Shown: in pieces, positions 1 through 11,420 of the stretch | Layout of the letters: every line of letters starts with the position of its first letter | Position numbering within the stretch: the first letter of the stretch is position 1 | Origin: Gemmatimonas phototrophica | GTDB taxonomy: Bacteria; Gemmatimonadota; Gemmatimonadetes; Gemmatimonadales; Gemmatimonadaceae | DNA: 64,000 nucleotides | Direction: 5' to 3' | NCBI GenBank assembly: GCA_945869195.1 | Contig: CAMBNV010000001.1 | Location: forward strand, 434,001-498,000 | Program-made: the position numbers and the translations under genes | The notes under the pieces: generated by a model | Told to the model about the DNA's origin: nothing | What the model saw: only the letters and a program-made list of their open reading frames with translations | Database searches by the model: none

Positions 1-651
1 CACCTGCGCGAGTGCGCCGTAGTCGGCGGCGCGGTGCACATCGCGACGGCCATGAGCACCGAGGAGGATGCCCGGCTCTGGCAACTTCGGCATGCGGCGA
101 GCCCGATCCTGAATGAACTCGCGCCACGACTCCAGAGCCTGCAGCTCGTTGAGGATGGTTGCGTCCCACCCGAACATTTCGCGGAATACGTGCGGGCGGC
201 GCGCACAGCACTCGAGCGCGCCCGATTCAAGGGCGTGATCTTCGGCCATGCCGGCGACGCACATGCGCATGTGAACGCGCTCGTGGATACGAGCGAGCCC
301 GACTGGCGATCCCGCTGCGAACAGCTACTCGACGAGGTGACGGCGGTCGTCACGCGGCTCGGCGGCACGTTGGCCGGCGAGCATGGTGACGGTCGACTCC
401 GGACGCCGTTGATGGCGCGCACCTGGTCGCCGGAAGCGATGGCGCTCTTCGCGGCCACCAAAACGGCGTTCGATCCGGAGGGGATTTTCAATCCCGGGGT
501 GAAGGTGCCGCTTGCTGGAGTGTCGGAGCTGGGGGACATGAAGTACGATCCGGCGTTGGCACCCCTGCCCGAGGCGGCGCGCGCGGCGCTCGACCTTGTC
601 GTGCGGGAGAAGGGTTGGGCGCGCCACCGATTGGATCTCCTCCTGCGGTGA
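1..651 (+). CDS. FAD-linked oxidase, C-terminal part (GlcD/D-lactate dehydrogenase family)
   Basis: The reading frame is open from base 1, so the 5' end lies outside the window; the visible part is 216 codons. It matches the C-terminal substrate-side domain of FAD-linked oxidases: a His-rich stretch HAGDAHAHVN, the GEHGDGRLRTPLM segment, and the family's closing FNPGVKVP motif. These enzymes oxidise D-2-hydroxy acids such as glycolate, D-lactate or D-2-hydroxyglutarate; the FAD-binding half would be upstream. About 45 residues follow the FNPG motif, and no Cys-rich iron-sulfur domain is fused at the end. The substrate cannot be decided from this fragment. Confidence 0.85.
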   Translation, partial: HLRECAVVGGAVHIATAMSTEEDARLWQLRHAASPILNELAPRLQSLQLVEDGCVPPEHFAEYVRAARTALERARFKGVIFGHAGDAHAHVNALVDTSEPDWRSRCEQLLDEVTAVVTRLGGTLAGEHGDGRLRTPLMARTWSPEAMALFAATKTAFDPEGIFNPGVKVPLAGVSELGDMKYDPALAPLPEAARAALDLVVREKGWARHRLDLLLR

Positions 652-765
652 CCCGGGAGCAGTCGGTGGGAGGCGCCACTACGCTGGTCGAGGCATCGCC
701 ATGCCGCTCGCGCTAACTTTCCTTCTCCTGCCTCCTGCTTTTCATCTTTCATCGGCCGTTCGACC

Positions 766-1521
766 ATGCCCCACTTCTATTCCGAGCCCAAGGTCAGCGT
801 CCTCTCCCGACCGAGTTTCATGGCACCCGGCCACCTGCCCGTCCAGTGGATGGGCGAGAGCACTGACGGTGAGCGGCTCGCTGAGTTCGCGGGGCGACTC
901 TGCTACATGAGCCAGAAAAATCCTGCCAGTCGCACCACGCGGGATTACCTCGAGAACATCAAGAAGCAGGGACACGGGTCGGTTCTCGAGCATGCGAACT
1001 ATTCGCTGTTGATCGAGGGAGTGAGCCGATCACTGACGCATGAGTTGGTGCGGCATCGGGCGGGGTTCTCCTATTCGCAACTGTCACAGCGCTACGTGGA
1101 CGAGTCTGACGCTGCGTTCGTCGTCCCGCCCGCGATTATCGGCGACGAAGCGCTCACCGCCGCGTGGAAGGGACAGATCGAGTCGGCGCAAGCGACCTAT
1201 ATCACGCTCGTCGAGAAGCTGATGGACCGCTACCAGTGGGTGGACGACAAGATCCATCGCCGGAAAATGGCGCGTGAGGCAGCGCGCGGTGTGCTGCCCA
1301 ACTCGACCGAGACCAAGATTGTCGTGACCGCCAATGCGCGCGGCTGGCGGACGCTGCTGGAGCTGCGGTCGAGCGAGGGGGCCGAGTTCGAGATCCGTCG
1401 CATGGCCGTGATGGTCCTGCGCATCTTGCAGACCGAGGCGCCAGCGTTCTTCTCGGACTTTGAGACGTATGTCGCTCCCGATCGCGCGGAGGCGGCGCGG
1501 ATCGCATATCACAAGGTGTGA
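766..1521 (+). CDS. thyX: Flavin-dependent thymidylate synthase ThyX
   Basis: The 251-residue protein carries the ThyX signature RHR-x7-S at residues 96-107 (RHRAGFSYSQLS), followed by QRY. ThyX methylates dUMP to dTMP using methylenetetrahydrofolate, FAD and NADPH, in place of the ThyA route. Conserved flanks include GHGSVLEH (residues 69-76) and a C-terminal RSSEGAEFEIRRMA block. Length fits the family. The leader is pyrimidine-rich and shows no good Shine-Dalgarno sequence before the ATG. No folate gene lies beside it, so it appears to be a single-gene unit. Confidence 0.96.
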   Translation: MPHFYSEPKVSVLSRPSFMAPGHLPVQWMGESTDGERLAEFAGRLCYMSQKNPASRTTRDYLENIKKQGHGSVLEHANYSLLIEGVSRSLTHELVRHRAGFSYSQLSQRYVDESDAAFVVPPAIIGDEALTAAWKGQIESAQATYITLVEKLMDRYQWVDDKIHRRKMAREAARGVLPNSTETKIVVTANARGWRTLLELRSSEGAEFEIRRMAVMVLRILQTEAPAFFSDFETYVAPDRAEAARIAYHKV

Positions 1522-1631
1522 GCGGCGCCCCATCACGGCCGACTGGCACACCCACTAGTTAGCAGGGCCGACCGCTGCAGGCGGCTCCGCGTTCGTCAAC
1601 GCTTGGTGTGGTCCCGATCCGACTGATGCCG

Positions 1632-2150
1632 TTATTCGTTGTCGAAGTTCCCGGCATCGGCCTCGCGGACCGCCTCCAGGATATCCGAAGCGCGGTTCGT
1701 CGCGCCGCCTCCCGCGAGCTGGAACGACAGCGCTCGGCTCGTTCCCTCTGGCCAGTCAGGCATGAGTAGCCCGGCGATCAGCCGTCGGATCGCTTGGCCC
1801 CCGTCGAGCAGCAGGGTCCTCGCGGTCTCGTGGAGGACGTTGAGCGGGATGTGGAGATCAGCGCGAATGAGCTGTCCGGTGGAGCGGTCGTGCCAGGCAG
1901 AGTCGCCCACGGCTCCGGAAGCCTCGCTCACGCTCATCTCGCGTGTCGCGTCAGCTGCGAACTGACCCTTCCTAGCCTCGACAGCGGCGGCGAGCGCCAG
2001 GGCGAGCGACTCGGCGGTGGGTCGCCCGTAGAGCGTCACAACGTCGCGCGACGGCGACTCGAGCGTCTCAGGCGACGCGACCGAGCTCACTCGCGCGATC
2101 GACGCGTACGCTCCGGAGCCCTGCTCCCATTGGACCATCACATCAAGCAT
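1632..2150 (-). CDS. Hypothetical protein, 172 aa
   Basis: I do not recognise this gene. It is read as coding because its codons are strongly G/C at the third position, as in neighbouring genes, and because it spans most of the gap between thyX and the deacetylase. The protein is soluble and mildly acidic, with no signal peptide, transmembrane segment or Cys cluster. The N-terminal half looks beta-rich; residues around 100-130 (HIPLNVLHETARTLLLDGGQ) could form an amphipathic helix. ATG at 2150 is the only early start seen. Forward-strand frames over the same DNA have Arg/Ser-rich, shadow-like composition. Confidence 0.5.
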   Translation of the reverse strand: MLDVMVQWEQGSGAYASIARVSSVASPETLESPSRDVVTLYGRPTAESLALALAAAVEARKGQFAADATREMSVSEASGAVGDSAWHDRSTGQLIRADLHIPLNVLHETARTLLLDGGQAIRRLIAGLLMPDWPEGTSRALSFQLAGGGATNRASDILEAVREADAGNFDNE

Positions 2151-2409
2151 GCGTTCGCCGCCTCAGTACCATTGGTGGCCCGTCCCGCCCTGCGGAGTGA
2201 ACGCGCAAGGATGCGTACGTGTGCTACCTCGCGGGACAGGGGCGCGTCACTTCACTCTGGTGGGAGGCGGCCGGCGAACCGTACCGCGTTGAGCCCAGCA
2301 GACTCGCGACCTCACCTCTGGGTGCGACACCCACCGCCACGCGCTTCCAGGGTCGCGCGGAGTCCCAGATGCTCGGGTTGGCTTCGCTGACCATCGATAT
2401 CTTTCGGAG

Positions 2410-3399
2410 ATGCAGATTGCCCGTCGCTCGGCCCTTGGCGTAGTGCTCCTCACCACCATCGTCCTGTGCCTTGCGCTCCCGTTACCAGACCGCGCGGAAG
2501 GCGCCGTGCCGGCCGACGTGGCGAAAGCCACGGGCAGGCAGCCCGCGGTTCCCACCCGCGCGCCCAACCTGCTGGGCGTTATCCCGGTGCTCGAGTATCA
2601 CCTGATCGGCGACTCGGATGGCCGTTGGTCGCGCAGCCATCGGCGCTTCGCTCGCGATCTCGAGCTCTTGCATGTGCGTGGCTACCGCCCGATCACGGTG
2701 CGCCAACTCGTCACCAAACGAATCGACGTCGCACCGGGAATGACGCCGGTGGTGATCACATTCGACGATGCGTCGCCGGGTCAGTTCCGTTTCGTCGCCT
2801 CGGGCGATTCCGTTCTGGTCGACCCGACCTCGGCGCTCGGCATCTGGGAGGCATTCGCGGCAAAACATGCTGAATGGAAGGGTCGGGCAGTCTTCTGTGT
2901 GCTCCCGTCTGCGAGCAACGGCCACGCCTTCTTCGGTGACAAGGGGATCCAGGGCCAGCGCTCAGCGTGGCGACTCCAGAAGGTGCGCTACCTCGCCGAG
3001 GGCGGGTACGAGCTCTGCAACCATACGCTCTGGCACGCAAACCTCTCCAAGATGAGTGGCGCCCTAGTGCAGGAGCAGATCGCGCGCGCGCAACTCGCGG
3101 TCGATTCGGGCATGGCTGGCTATCGGATGCGCACGCTGGCATTGCCACTCGGGATCTGGCCGAAAAACCGCTCGCTACTGTTGCGCGGCGCCTGGCGGGA
3201 CGCCACGAACGGTCGGACAACGGCGTATCAGATCGATGCGGTGCTCCGCGTTGGCGGTGGGCCGTCGCCCAGCCCGTTCGACACGCTCTTTGATCCGCTG
3301 CGCATCCCGCGAGTGCAGGTGTTCGCCAACGAACTCGAGACACTACTCGACCAGCTCGACCGCCGCGGGACGCGCTACGTGGCAGCGCGGCGTCAGTAG
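2410..3399 (+). CDS. Exported polysaccharide deacetylase (NodB-like)
   Basis: The 329-residue protein begins with a signal peptide (basic start, hydrophobic core about residues 9-24). It then shows carbohydrate esterase 4 motifs: TFDD at 117-120, which supplies the catalytic base and a metal-binding Asp, and HTLWH at 205-209, the His pair that binds the metal. Such enzymes remove acetyl groups from peptidoglycan, chitin-like or exopolysaccharide GlcNAc in the periplasm or outside the cell. A long insert between the two motifs is unlike minimal NodB domains. GGAG directly abuts the ATG, too close for normal ribosome binding, while a TATCTT element sits 6 bases upstream, so the message may be leaderless. 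Confidence 0.85.
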   Translation: MQIARRSALGVVLLTTIVLCLALPLPDRAEGAVPADVAKATGRQPAVPTRAPNLLGVIPVLEYHLIGDSDGRWSRSHRRFARDLELLHVRGYRPITVRQLVTKRIDVAPGMTPVVITFDDASPGQFRFVASGDSVLVDPTSALGIWEAFAAKHAEWKGRAVFCVLPSASNGHAFFGDKGIQGQRSAWRLQKVRYLAEGGYELCNHTLWHANLSKMSGALVQEQIARAQLAVDSGMAGYRMRTLALPLGIWPKNRSLLLRGAWRDATNGRTTAYQIDAVLRVGGGPSPSPFDTLFDPLRIPRVQVFANELETLLDQLDRRGTRYVAARRQ

Positions 3400-3427
3400 G
3401 ATGCTAGATCCGCCCTAAGCATCGCGC

Positions 3428-4027
3428 TCAGAATTTCCACTTTTTAATCGTCCCCAACGCCGACGCGAGTGCCGACTTTTCATCGGCCGACTCGGCCGTC
3501 GCGAGCAACATCTCGTACGTTCCGACCGCGAGCTTGAGCGCGACCGAGTCGTTCTCCGCGCTCGCAACGCTGGTCGCATTGTCGGCGAGTGCCGCGTGGG
3601 CGAGCTTATCGTCGGGGAAGCGCATGGTCACCTGATGCCACCGCGTCATGCGACCACGCGGCGACGACTCGGCCAGCGCCCACAGATGCCACGCCGCCCG
3701 GTTGGATGGGTCGGCGACGAGGGCGCGCGACGCGATCTGACCGACGACGTCTGGACCTCGACCGGTAAGCCAATAGGCGTTGGCGAGCGCCACGAGCGCA
3801 GCGGCGTTCTCAGGCTCGCGCTCGACAACGCGCTCGTAGACTGGGCCAGCGACCTCATGCATTTCGAGGAATGGCTCGACCGCCACAACCAGGTCGGCGG
3901 GATCGGCCGTCTCCGCACAGATGGCGTCGAGACGGGCGAGAAGGCTCGGAATGTCGGCCTCCGAGCGATAATCCTTCACAGCGGCCGCAATGGCGGCGCG
4001 CGCATCGAGTGTAGAGCGAAGCATCAT
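3428..4027 (-). CDS. Tetratricopeptide-like protein
   Basis: About 199 residues, rich in Ala and Leu helices. The central region (PVYERVVEREPENAAAL, then WLTGRGPDV, then LVADPSNRAAWHLWALAE) has the spacing of TPR repeats, which act as protein-binding scaffolds. No signal peptide or membrane segment is present. I start it at the ATG ATG pair (4027/4024), because the frame upstream becomes Arg/Pro-rich and unlike coding sequence. It faces the deacetylase end to end, with 28 bases between the stops, and diverges from rho. Partner and role are unknown. Confidence 0.7.
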   Translation of the reverse strand: MMLRSTLDARAAIAAAVKDYRSEADIPSLLARLDAICAETADPADLVVAVEPFLEMHEVAGPVYERVVEREPENAAALVALANAYWLTGRGPDVVGQIASRALVADPSNRAAWHLWALAESSPRGRMTRWHQVTMRFPDDKLAHAALADNATSVASAENDSVALKLAVGTYEMLLATAESADEKSALASALGTIKKWKF

Positions 4028-4444
4028 CAAAGTTACCCATCGTGACTCACCGGTGGCACCGGAGCGCCTGTGAACACTCCTGAAGGGCAACAGGGGCTGC
4101 AGCACCTGCTGAACAAGGCGAGGGCGGCGCGGTTCGCGGAGTTGCAACATCTCGAGATGGAGGGGCTCCCGGCGGAGCCGGCGAGTCGATCGGTCGATTC
4201 CTCAAAGCACCCGCAGGGTTGCGCCGCGCGCCCTGAGCCCACATACTCCATATACCGCTCGTCGTGGTGAGGCCTTCCCCACCAGATGATCGTACTCTTC
4301 AGATGCTCCCCAGCCGTGCTCTTTTGCGCGGTGCCCCCCGGCAGACTTGCCGGGACTTGGCCGGATTCGTCTGGACGCTCGCTCCACATCGCTGAACGCG
4401 GTTGCGCTCTCCGCAACGACCCTCGTGGTCCTACACCCGTATGA
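4028..4444. other. Intergenic region between the TPR-like gene and rho
   Basis: This 417-base divergent gap has no gene I can defend. A forward frame from GTG 4070 could encode a 66-residue peptide whose first 33 residues look helical, but no ribosome site or recognised family supports it. The rho leader must lie here. Rho genes are often autoregulated through long leaders, so the length fits, but I see no strong hairpin or promoter to mark. Confidence 0.4.
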
Positions 4445-6136
<1,692 letters not shown>

Positions 6137-6164
6137 TCGAACAGCAGCGATTCCGTAGGAGATG

Positions 6165-6196
6165 GAAGAAGGCCGCCCGCATAGGCGGCCTTCTTC
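6165..6196. terminator. Bidirectional intrinsic terminator between rho and the M20 peptidase
   Basis: A perfect 13-base-pair stem (6165-6177 with 6184-6196) closes a 6-base loop. ATTT follows on the plus strand. On the minus strand the stem begins inside the stop codon of the peptidase gene. It sits exactly between two convergent genes and could serve both. Confidence 0.85.
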
Positions 6197-7586
6197 ATTT
6201 GGGCGCCATCTCGTCCCACAGCGCCGCGATGGCGCGCATGCCCCGGCGAAAGTTGTCTTGGCTGATCCACTCGTCTGGCGCATGCGCATTCTCACCCGGC
6301 AACCCGAAGCCGACAAGGAGCACCGGGGCTTTGAGGATCCGCGCAAAGTCATTCACGACCGGGATCGATCCCCCTTCCCCGATGATGACGGGCTCGCGGC
6401 CGAACGCGGTCGCCAGTGCGCGGGCGGCCGCATCGAACACCGGTCCCTCGAGCTCGGCGCGCCACGGATGTCCACCGTGCAGCGCGGTGACCGTGACGGT
6501 GACGCCTGCGGGGGCCGCAGCGCGCACATGCGCTTCGACCAACGTGCGCGTCGTCTCCGGATCCTGGTCCGGCACGAGGCGACAGCTCACCTTGGCCATC
6601 GACGTGCCCGGCAGCACCGTCTTGGCGCCCTCGCCGGTGTAGCCGCTGAGCAGCCCGTTCACTTCGCAGGTGGGACGCGTCCAGAGCTTCTCGAGCGTCG
6701 TGTATCCCGGCTCCCCACCGAGGGCGTCGACCGCGAGCTGCTTCTTAAAATCGAGCTCGTCGAACGGCAGCTGCTTCATCTGTGCGCGTACGGCATCGGG
6801 GAACGGACGGACGGCATCATAAAAGCCGGGGATCGCCACCTTTCCATTCGCGTCGTGAAAGCTCGCGATGATGCGGGCGAGCGCCGTCGCCGGATTCACC
6901 ACCGCACCACCGTACATCCCCGAATGCAGGTCGGAGTTGGGGCCGGTGACGTTGATCTCGAAATACGCGAGCCCACGCAGCGACGAGAGGATGCTCGGGA
7001 TACCGGGCGCGAACATCGTCGAGTCGGAGATCACCACGGCCTCGCACTGGAGGCGCGCACGGTGCTGCTCGATGAACGGGGCGAGATTGTCTGAGCCGAC
7101 TTCCTCTTCGCCCTCGGCAAGCACGATGAGGTTCACCGGCAATGTGCCGCGCGCGGCAAGATGTGCTTCGATGGCGGCGATGTGCAGCCAGAGTTGTCCC
7201 TTATCGTCGACGCTGCCGCGTGCATAAATATTACCGTCGCGGATCGTGGGTTCGAAGGCGGGCGACGTCCATAACTCGAGCGGCTCGGCTGGCTGTACGT
7301 CGTAGTGACCGTAGACGAGCACGGTCGGCGCGCCCTTGGGCGCCTTGCGCCATTCGCCGAGTACCACCGGATGCCCGGGTGTGGCGATTGTCTCGGTGGT
7401 GAAGCCGAGTCGCGCCAGATGGGCATGCACCCAGTCGGCCGCGCGGGCAACGTCGGCCTTGTGTGCCGAGTTGGCGCTCACACTTGGGATGCGAAGGAAC
7501 TCGAAGAGGTCGTCGTGGAGACGCTGGTCGTTGTTCGAGAGCCAGGCTTCGAGTGCGGAGTCGAGTGGATTGATCGTCATGGTCAT
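6195..7586 (-). CDS. M20 family dipeptidase (metallopeptidase)
   Basis: From ATG 7586 this gives 463 residues. Metal-binding motifs of the M20/ArgE-DapE-CPG2 clan are present in order: GHYDVQP (His, Asp), SVDDKGQ (bridging Asp), EGEEEVGS (catalytic and metal Glu pair) and a late GFGLPGENAHAPDEW (His). The family hydrolyses dipeptides or N-acyl amino acids in the cytoplasm; the VYGHYDVQP form and length fit the dipeptidase/PepV-like branch. The frame stays open far upstream but there it overlaps the glycosyltransferase, so I use the ATG 17 bases after that gene's stop. The two probably form an operon. Confidence 0.9.
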   Translation of the reverse strand: MTMTINPLDSALEAWLSNNDQRLHDDLFEFLRIPSVSANSAHKADVARAADWVHAHLARLGFTTETIATPGHPVVLGEWRKAPKGAPTVLVYGHYDVQPAEPLELWTSPAFEPTIRDGNIYARGSVDDKGQLWLHIAAIEAHLAARGTLPVNLIVLAEGEEEVGSDNLAPFIEQHRARLQCEAVVISDSTMFAPGIPSILSSLRGLAYFEINVTGPNSDLHSGMYGGAVVNPATALARIIASFHDANGKVAIPGFYDAVRPFPDAVRAQMKQLPFDELDFKKQLAVDALGGEPGYTTLEKLWTRPTCEVNGLLSGYTGEGAKTVLPGTSMAKVSCRLVPDQDPETTRTLVEAHVRAAAPAGVTVTVTALHGGHPWRAELEGPVFDAAARALATAFGREPVIIGEGGSIPVVNDFARILKAPVLLVGFGLPGENAHAPDEWISQDNFRRGMRAIAALWDEMAPK

Positions 7587-7603
7587 GAGGTCTGTGATCG
7601 TGC

Positions 7604-9157
7604 TCAGAGGCGCGGCGCGCGTGGGTCGGTCGAGTCGGCGGGAAAGCTGCCGTCCCAGCCGGTAAGCGTCCAGAGCTGACGGGTATTCACGGTCTCGCCG
7701 CCGCGAAGCAGCGCGATCACCGGCCCTGGTGTGATCGTGGCGAAATGCATCGCGAGACGACGGATCGGGTTCGGCAGGCCTGGCTCGCGCGGGATCTCGA
7801 GCGAGAGCAAGAGGTCGTCGCCAGGCCGTGCCGTGTCGATGAAGCGGGTCCACAGGTCGTACTGATTGCGTCGACCACCGATATTCAGCGCGGTCAGGTC
7901 GTGCCGGCCGTGCGAGTGAAACGTGAGCATCGCCGCGTCCTGATACCGATTGGCGGCCAGGTGCAGTGTCCGGCCATCCACCGGCGCGGTCACTCGGTAC
8001 GCGGAGTCGAGCGACGCCGCGAAGCCATCCCACCCATGCGCCTGCGAGACCTGATCGCGGCGCGCCGGAATCGGCACAACACGGAACGCCACCTGAAGCA
8101 ATAGCACGGCGGTGACTGTGCCGGCGACCCAGATCGCCCGGCGCTCCCAGACGGTGCGCGCACCATCGCGCGTCGCACCGAGCAGGATGAGCGCGGGCAG
8201 CCAGGCGATCGCGGGCCAATTGGCCTCGACGTTGCGCCGCGTCGCGCTGTAGACGAAAAAGAGCGCGCAAAAGGTGCAGACCACCGCGAGCGCAAAGCGC
8301 GTGTTATGCCGCGGTGCGCGGAGCGCCTTGACGACCGCTCCGATGATCAAGACAAAGAGGATCGGCGTGGCCAGCGCAATTTGCGACCCCGCGAGGTTAA
8401 GCTGGCGCCGCAGCAGGCTCTCTTTGACGCTGGTACCGAGACCATGCCCCAACTGGAACCGGAATGCAATCCAGTCGTGTTGCGCGTTCCACAGGAGCAC
8501 CGGCGCCATCACGAGCGAGGCGACCGCGACCGCGATCCACGGCCCGGGCTCCCGAAGACGCTGTCGGAGCGGCGCATGCAGCGCGAACGCGATCAGCAGC
8601 GCGAACGGCACGAACACGCCAGTGAACTTGGACGCCATCGCCGCGCCGATCGCGACTCCGCCGACGGCCCACCAACGGGTTGCTGCCGCGCTGCCGGGCG
8701 CCGCATCCAGGGCGCGCACTATACAGAAGACCGTCCAACAGACTGCCGCCAGGAGCGGCGCGTCCGGCGTCGCCAACACAAGCCCAGCGACGGCCAGCGG
8801 GAGGACAAGGAACGCGAGCGCCGTGTACCGCGCCGCCGCCGGACCGGCCAGGCGGTACGCAGCGAGCGCCAGCGCGAGGCCACTCGAACTCCCCACGAGG
8901 CTCGAGAGTGCCCGGACCCCGAACGGCGTGTCACCGAGGACGGCGGTTCCGCCCGCGATCAGCCACGCGATCATGGGCGGGTGATCGAAGTAGCCGCCAG
9001 CGAGGCGGCGCGACCACTCCCAGTAGTACGCCTCATCGGGAAGGAGCGGGACCGTCGCCGCGAGGGCGAGTCGCAGCACCGCCGCGACCGCGACGATCGC
9101 GATCGCCTGATGCCATGGCGCCTGGTCGTCGATCGATCGTGCTGAGCCGTCGGTCAC
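7604..9157 (-). CDS. Membrane glycosyltransferase, GT39/ArnT-like
   Basis: The 517-residue protein (GTG start) has many hydrophobic helices and the N-terminal loop motif PDEAYYWEW followed by [11 protein letters not shown]. This is typical of polyprenyl-phosphate-sugar transferases of the PMT/ArnT clan, where the Asp-Glu pair binds the donor phosphate. A soluble C-terminal domain of about 150 residues should lie in the periplasm. Such enzymes add a sugar to lipid A, cell-wall polymer or protein; the acceptor cannot be told here. It diverges from the DUF255 gene across a short gap containing a run of ten G. Confidence 0.82.
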   Translation of the reverse strand: MTDGSARSIDDQAPWHQAIAIVAVAAVLRLALAATVPLLPDEAYYWEWSRRLAGGYFDHPPMIAWLIAGGTAVLGDTPFGVRALSSLVGSSSGLALALAAYRLAGPAAARYTALAFLVLPLAVAGLVLATPDAPLLAAVCWTVFCIVRALDAAPGSAAATRWWAVGGVAIGAAMASKFTGVFVPFALLIAFALHAPLRQRLREPGPWIAVAVASLVMAPVLLWNAQHDWIAFRFQLGHGLGTSVKESLLRRQLNLAGSQIALATPILFVLIIGAVVKALRAPRHNTRFALAVVCTFCALFFVYSATRRNVEANWPAIAWLPALILLGATRDGARTVWERRAIWVAGTVTAVLLLQVAFRVVPIPARRDQVSQAHGWDGFAASLDSAYRVTAPVDGRTLHLAANRYQDAAMLTFHSHGRHDLTALNIGGRRNQYDLWTRFIDTARPGDDLLLSLEIPREPGLPNPIRRLAMHFATITPGPVIALLRGGETVNTRQLWTLTGWDGSFPADSTDPRAPRL

Positions 9158-9177
9158 CGGGAGTGAGTCCGGACCAT

Positions 9178-9187
9178 GGGGGGGGGG
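9178..9187 (+). repeat. G10 homopolymer in a divergent promoter region
   Basis: Ten consecutive G bases lie between the GT39 gene (start 9157, minus) and the DUF255 gene (start 9217, plus). The tract is in the only space available for both promoters or leaders. Confidence 0.9.
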
Positions 9188-9216
9188 AACAGCGGACGAG
9201 TATTATCAATGTAACC

Positions 9217-11268
9217 ATGCCCAACCGTCTCGCCGCCGAAACAAGCCCCTACCTCCTCCAGCACGCCGAGAATCCGGTCGACTGGTACCCGTGGGGCCCC
9301 GCAGCATTCGCACTCGCGGCCGCCACCGACCGGCCGGTGCTGCTGAGCATCGGATACGCCGCCTGCCACTGGTGCCACGTGATGGCCCACGAGTCGTTCG
9401 AGGACGAGACGACCGCGCGCATCATGAACGAGCTCTTCGTAAACATCAAGGTCGATCGCGAAGAACGCCCCGACATCGATTCGATTTACATGCAGGCGGT
9501 TCAGGCGATCTCGGGACGTGGCGGCTGGCCCATGACCATGTTCCTCACGCCAGAGGGCGCGACGTTCTATGGCGGAACGTATTTCCCACCCGAAGACCGC
9601 TCCGGAATGCCGTCGTTCCGGCGCGTTCTGTTCTCCGTCTCGGATTCGTGGAAGCACAGGCGCGACGAGGTGCTGAGAGGCGCCGCGTCGTTGCGTGACA
9701 TCTACGCGGCTGCCGAGGGCCCAAGCTCAGCAGGTCCCCCACTCACGGCGCTCACACTCGGCGAGACGGTGCGCACCGTGCGAAACTGGTACGACCAGAA
9801 GGCCGGCGGCTTCGGATCCGCGCCCAAGTTCCCTCAGGCGATGGTCCTCGACGCGCTCCTGCGGCACTGGGCGCGCACAGGAGACACGGAGACGCTTCGA
9901 TTGGTGCGCTTCTCCTTTGCGAAAATGGCCGGCGGTGGGCTCTACGATCAACTCGGCGGTGGGTTCCACCGGTACACCGTCGACGCGGCCTGGCTCGTGC
10001 CGCACTTCGAGAAGATGCTCTACGACAACGCCCTTCTCGCGCGGCTCGCGGTGCATCTGTGGCAGGCTACCGGCGACGCCGACGCCAGACGCGTTGCGCT
10101 CGAGACTTTTGACTGGGCGCGCCGCGAGATGCGCGACCCGGCTGGCGGCTGGTGTTCGTCGCTCGACGCCGACAGCGAGGGGCACGAGGGCACGTTCTAC
10201 CTCTGGTCGCTTGCCGCGTTGCGTGCCGTCGCCGGTGACGACGCGCCGATCGCGGAGGCGCACTGGGGCGTCACCGCCGGTGGGAACTTCGAGGGCGCCA
10301 ATATCCTCAACGTCGCGGTCCCACTCGTTGAGGCAGCGGCGCGCTGCGGCTTGAGTGAATCCGAGGCCGTGGCCGCACTCGCGCGCGCGCGCGCCAAGCT
10401 CTTCGCGGCGCGTGCGCGGCGCATCCGCCCGCCGCGCGACAACAAGGTGCTCGCGGGATGGAACGGATTCATGCTTCGCGCCGTCGCCGAGGGAGCGCGC
10501 GCTTTTTTCGACAGTCAGTTGCGCGAGGACGCCGTGCGCGCAGGCCGATTCCTGCGAGATTCGCTCGTGCGCGACGGACGCGCGATGCGCAGCTGGAGCG
10601 CGGGTCGTACGCGGATCGCAGGGTTTCTCGAGGACCAGGCGGCGCTCGGGCTCGGATTCATCGCGTTGTACCAACTTACCTTCGAGCGCGAATGGCTCGA
10701 CCTTGCGATGACGCTCGCCGAGTCGACGGTGGAGTGGTTTTGGGATGACGAGAGCGGCGCGTTCTATGACACCGCGCGCGATGCGGAACGGTTGGTGACG
10801 CGCCCACGCGACGTCACCGACAATGCCATCCCCTCAGGCACCTCACTGGCGGTGGAGCTGCAGCTCCTCGTGGCCGAGTATACCGGGAATGCCGCCGCGA
10901 GACGGCGCGCCGAGTACGTGCTCGCGACGATGTCCGAGGCGTTGCGGCGCGCCCCGCTCGCATTCGGGCATCTCCTCGGCGCGGCCGACCTCAGTGTGCA
11001 CGGCGCCGTGGAGGTTGCGATTGCCGGTGATCCTGCGCGCGCCCCCTTCCGCGCGCTCGCCGAGGCCGCAGCACAGGCTTACACGCCGTCCCTGGTACTT
11101 GCCGGCGGCGAGGGCGACGGAGTGCAGGGACTGCCGTTGCTCGAAGGACGCACCGCACCCGCCGGCGGGGCGCTGGCGTTCGTCTGCGAGCGCTATACGT
11201 GTGAGCTGCCGATCACCGATCCAGACGCACTCGGTGCGCGACTCAGAGGTCAGCGCACGACCGATTGA
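9217..11268 (+). CDS. DUF255 thioredoxin-like/six-hairpin protein (YyaL/SPATA20 family)
   Basis: 683 residues from ATG 9217. The N-terminal domain begins with the family hallmark [17 protein letters not shown], followed by a thioredoxin-like fold with a CHWC motif ([15 protein letters not shown]) and GGWPMT. The remainder is an alpha/alpha-toroid like those of glycan epimerases and glycosidases ([30 protein letters not shown]). This architecture is highly conserved from bacteria to mammals, but its biochemical role is not established. The last 26 bases overlap, on the opposite strand, a small zinc-ribbon gene. Confidence 0.93.
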   Translation: MPNRLAAETSPYLLQHAENPVDWYPWGPAAFALAAATDRPVLLSIGYAACHWCHVMAHESFEDETTARIMNELFVNIKVDREERPDIDSIYMQAVQAISGRGGWPMTMFLTPEGATFYGGTYFPPEDRSGMPSFRRVLFSVSDSWKHRRDEVLRGAASLRDIYAAAEGPSSAGPPLTALTLGETVRTVRNWYDQKAGGFGSAPKFPQAMVLDALLRHWARTGDTETLRLVRFSFAKMAGGGLYDQLGGGFHRYTVDAAWLVPHFEKMLYDNALLARLAVHLWQATGDADARRVALETFDWARREMRDPAGGWCSSLDADSEGHEGTFYLWSLAALRAVAGDDAPIAEAHWGVTAGGNFEGANILNVAVPLVEAAARCGLSESEAVAALARARAKLFAARARRIRPPRDNKVLAGWNGFMLRAVAEGARAFFDSQLREDAVRAGRFLRDSLVRDGRAMRSWSAGRTRIAGFLEDQAALGLGFIALYQLTFEREWLDLAMTLAESTVEWFWDDESGAFYDTARDAERLVTRPRDVTDNAIPSGTSLAVELQLLVAEYTGNAAARRRAEYVLATMSEALRRAPLAFGHLLGAADLSVHGAVEVAIAGDPARAPFRALAEAAAQAYTPSLVLAGGEGDGVQGLPLLEGRTAPAGGALAFVCERYTCELPITDPDALGARLRGQRTTD

Positions 11269-11416
11269 TCTGCGAGCAGTTCGTGCAGAGCTGCTTACAT
11301 TTGCGCCAATAGAGCGTCACCGCACCGCAATAATCACACACTTCGACCGCCGCAGTTCCGGCGCTAGCGTGGTGCGGCGCATCATCGACTCCGGGCGGCA
11401 GGTATGGCTGCTTCAC
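11243..11416 (-). CDS. 57-residue zinc-ribbon protein coupled to nadC
   Basis: A 57-codon frame starts at GTG 11416, four bases after the nadC stop, and ends inside the DUF255 gene on the other strand. It has six Cys in a ribbon-like spacing: C27-D-Y-C30, then C40, C44-T-N-C47 and C54. The first 25 residues are a Pro/Ala/His linker. The Cys pattern, TGA stop and spacing all argue that it is real despite its size. The C-terminal layout (CxxCGA, YWRKC, C-x2-C, SCADL) looks like a compact metal-binding domain. The function is unknown; position suggests co-expression with quinolinate and NAD synthesis. I checked the frame codon by codon. Confidence 0.75.
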   Translation of the reverse strand: MKQPYLPPGVDDAPHHASAGTAAVEVCDYCGAVTLYWRKCKQLCTNCSQINRSCADL

Positions 11417-11420
11417 ACCG

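Noticed and set aside
1794-2390. 198-codon forward frame
   Set aside because: Arg/Ser/His-rich composition typical of the complement of a GC-rich gene; the minus-strand frame has better codon use.
2219-2443. Forward frame upstream of and overlapping the deacetylase start
   Set aside because: It looks protein-like for 30 residues, but it overlaps the deacetylase signal peptide, has no family and no ribosome site.
4070-4270. 66-codon frame in the rho leader region
   Set aside because: Helical-looking start, but no ribosome site, no recognised family and a disordered second half. Mentioned only in the intergenic entry.
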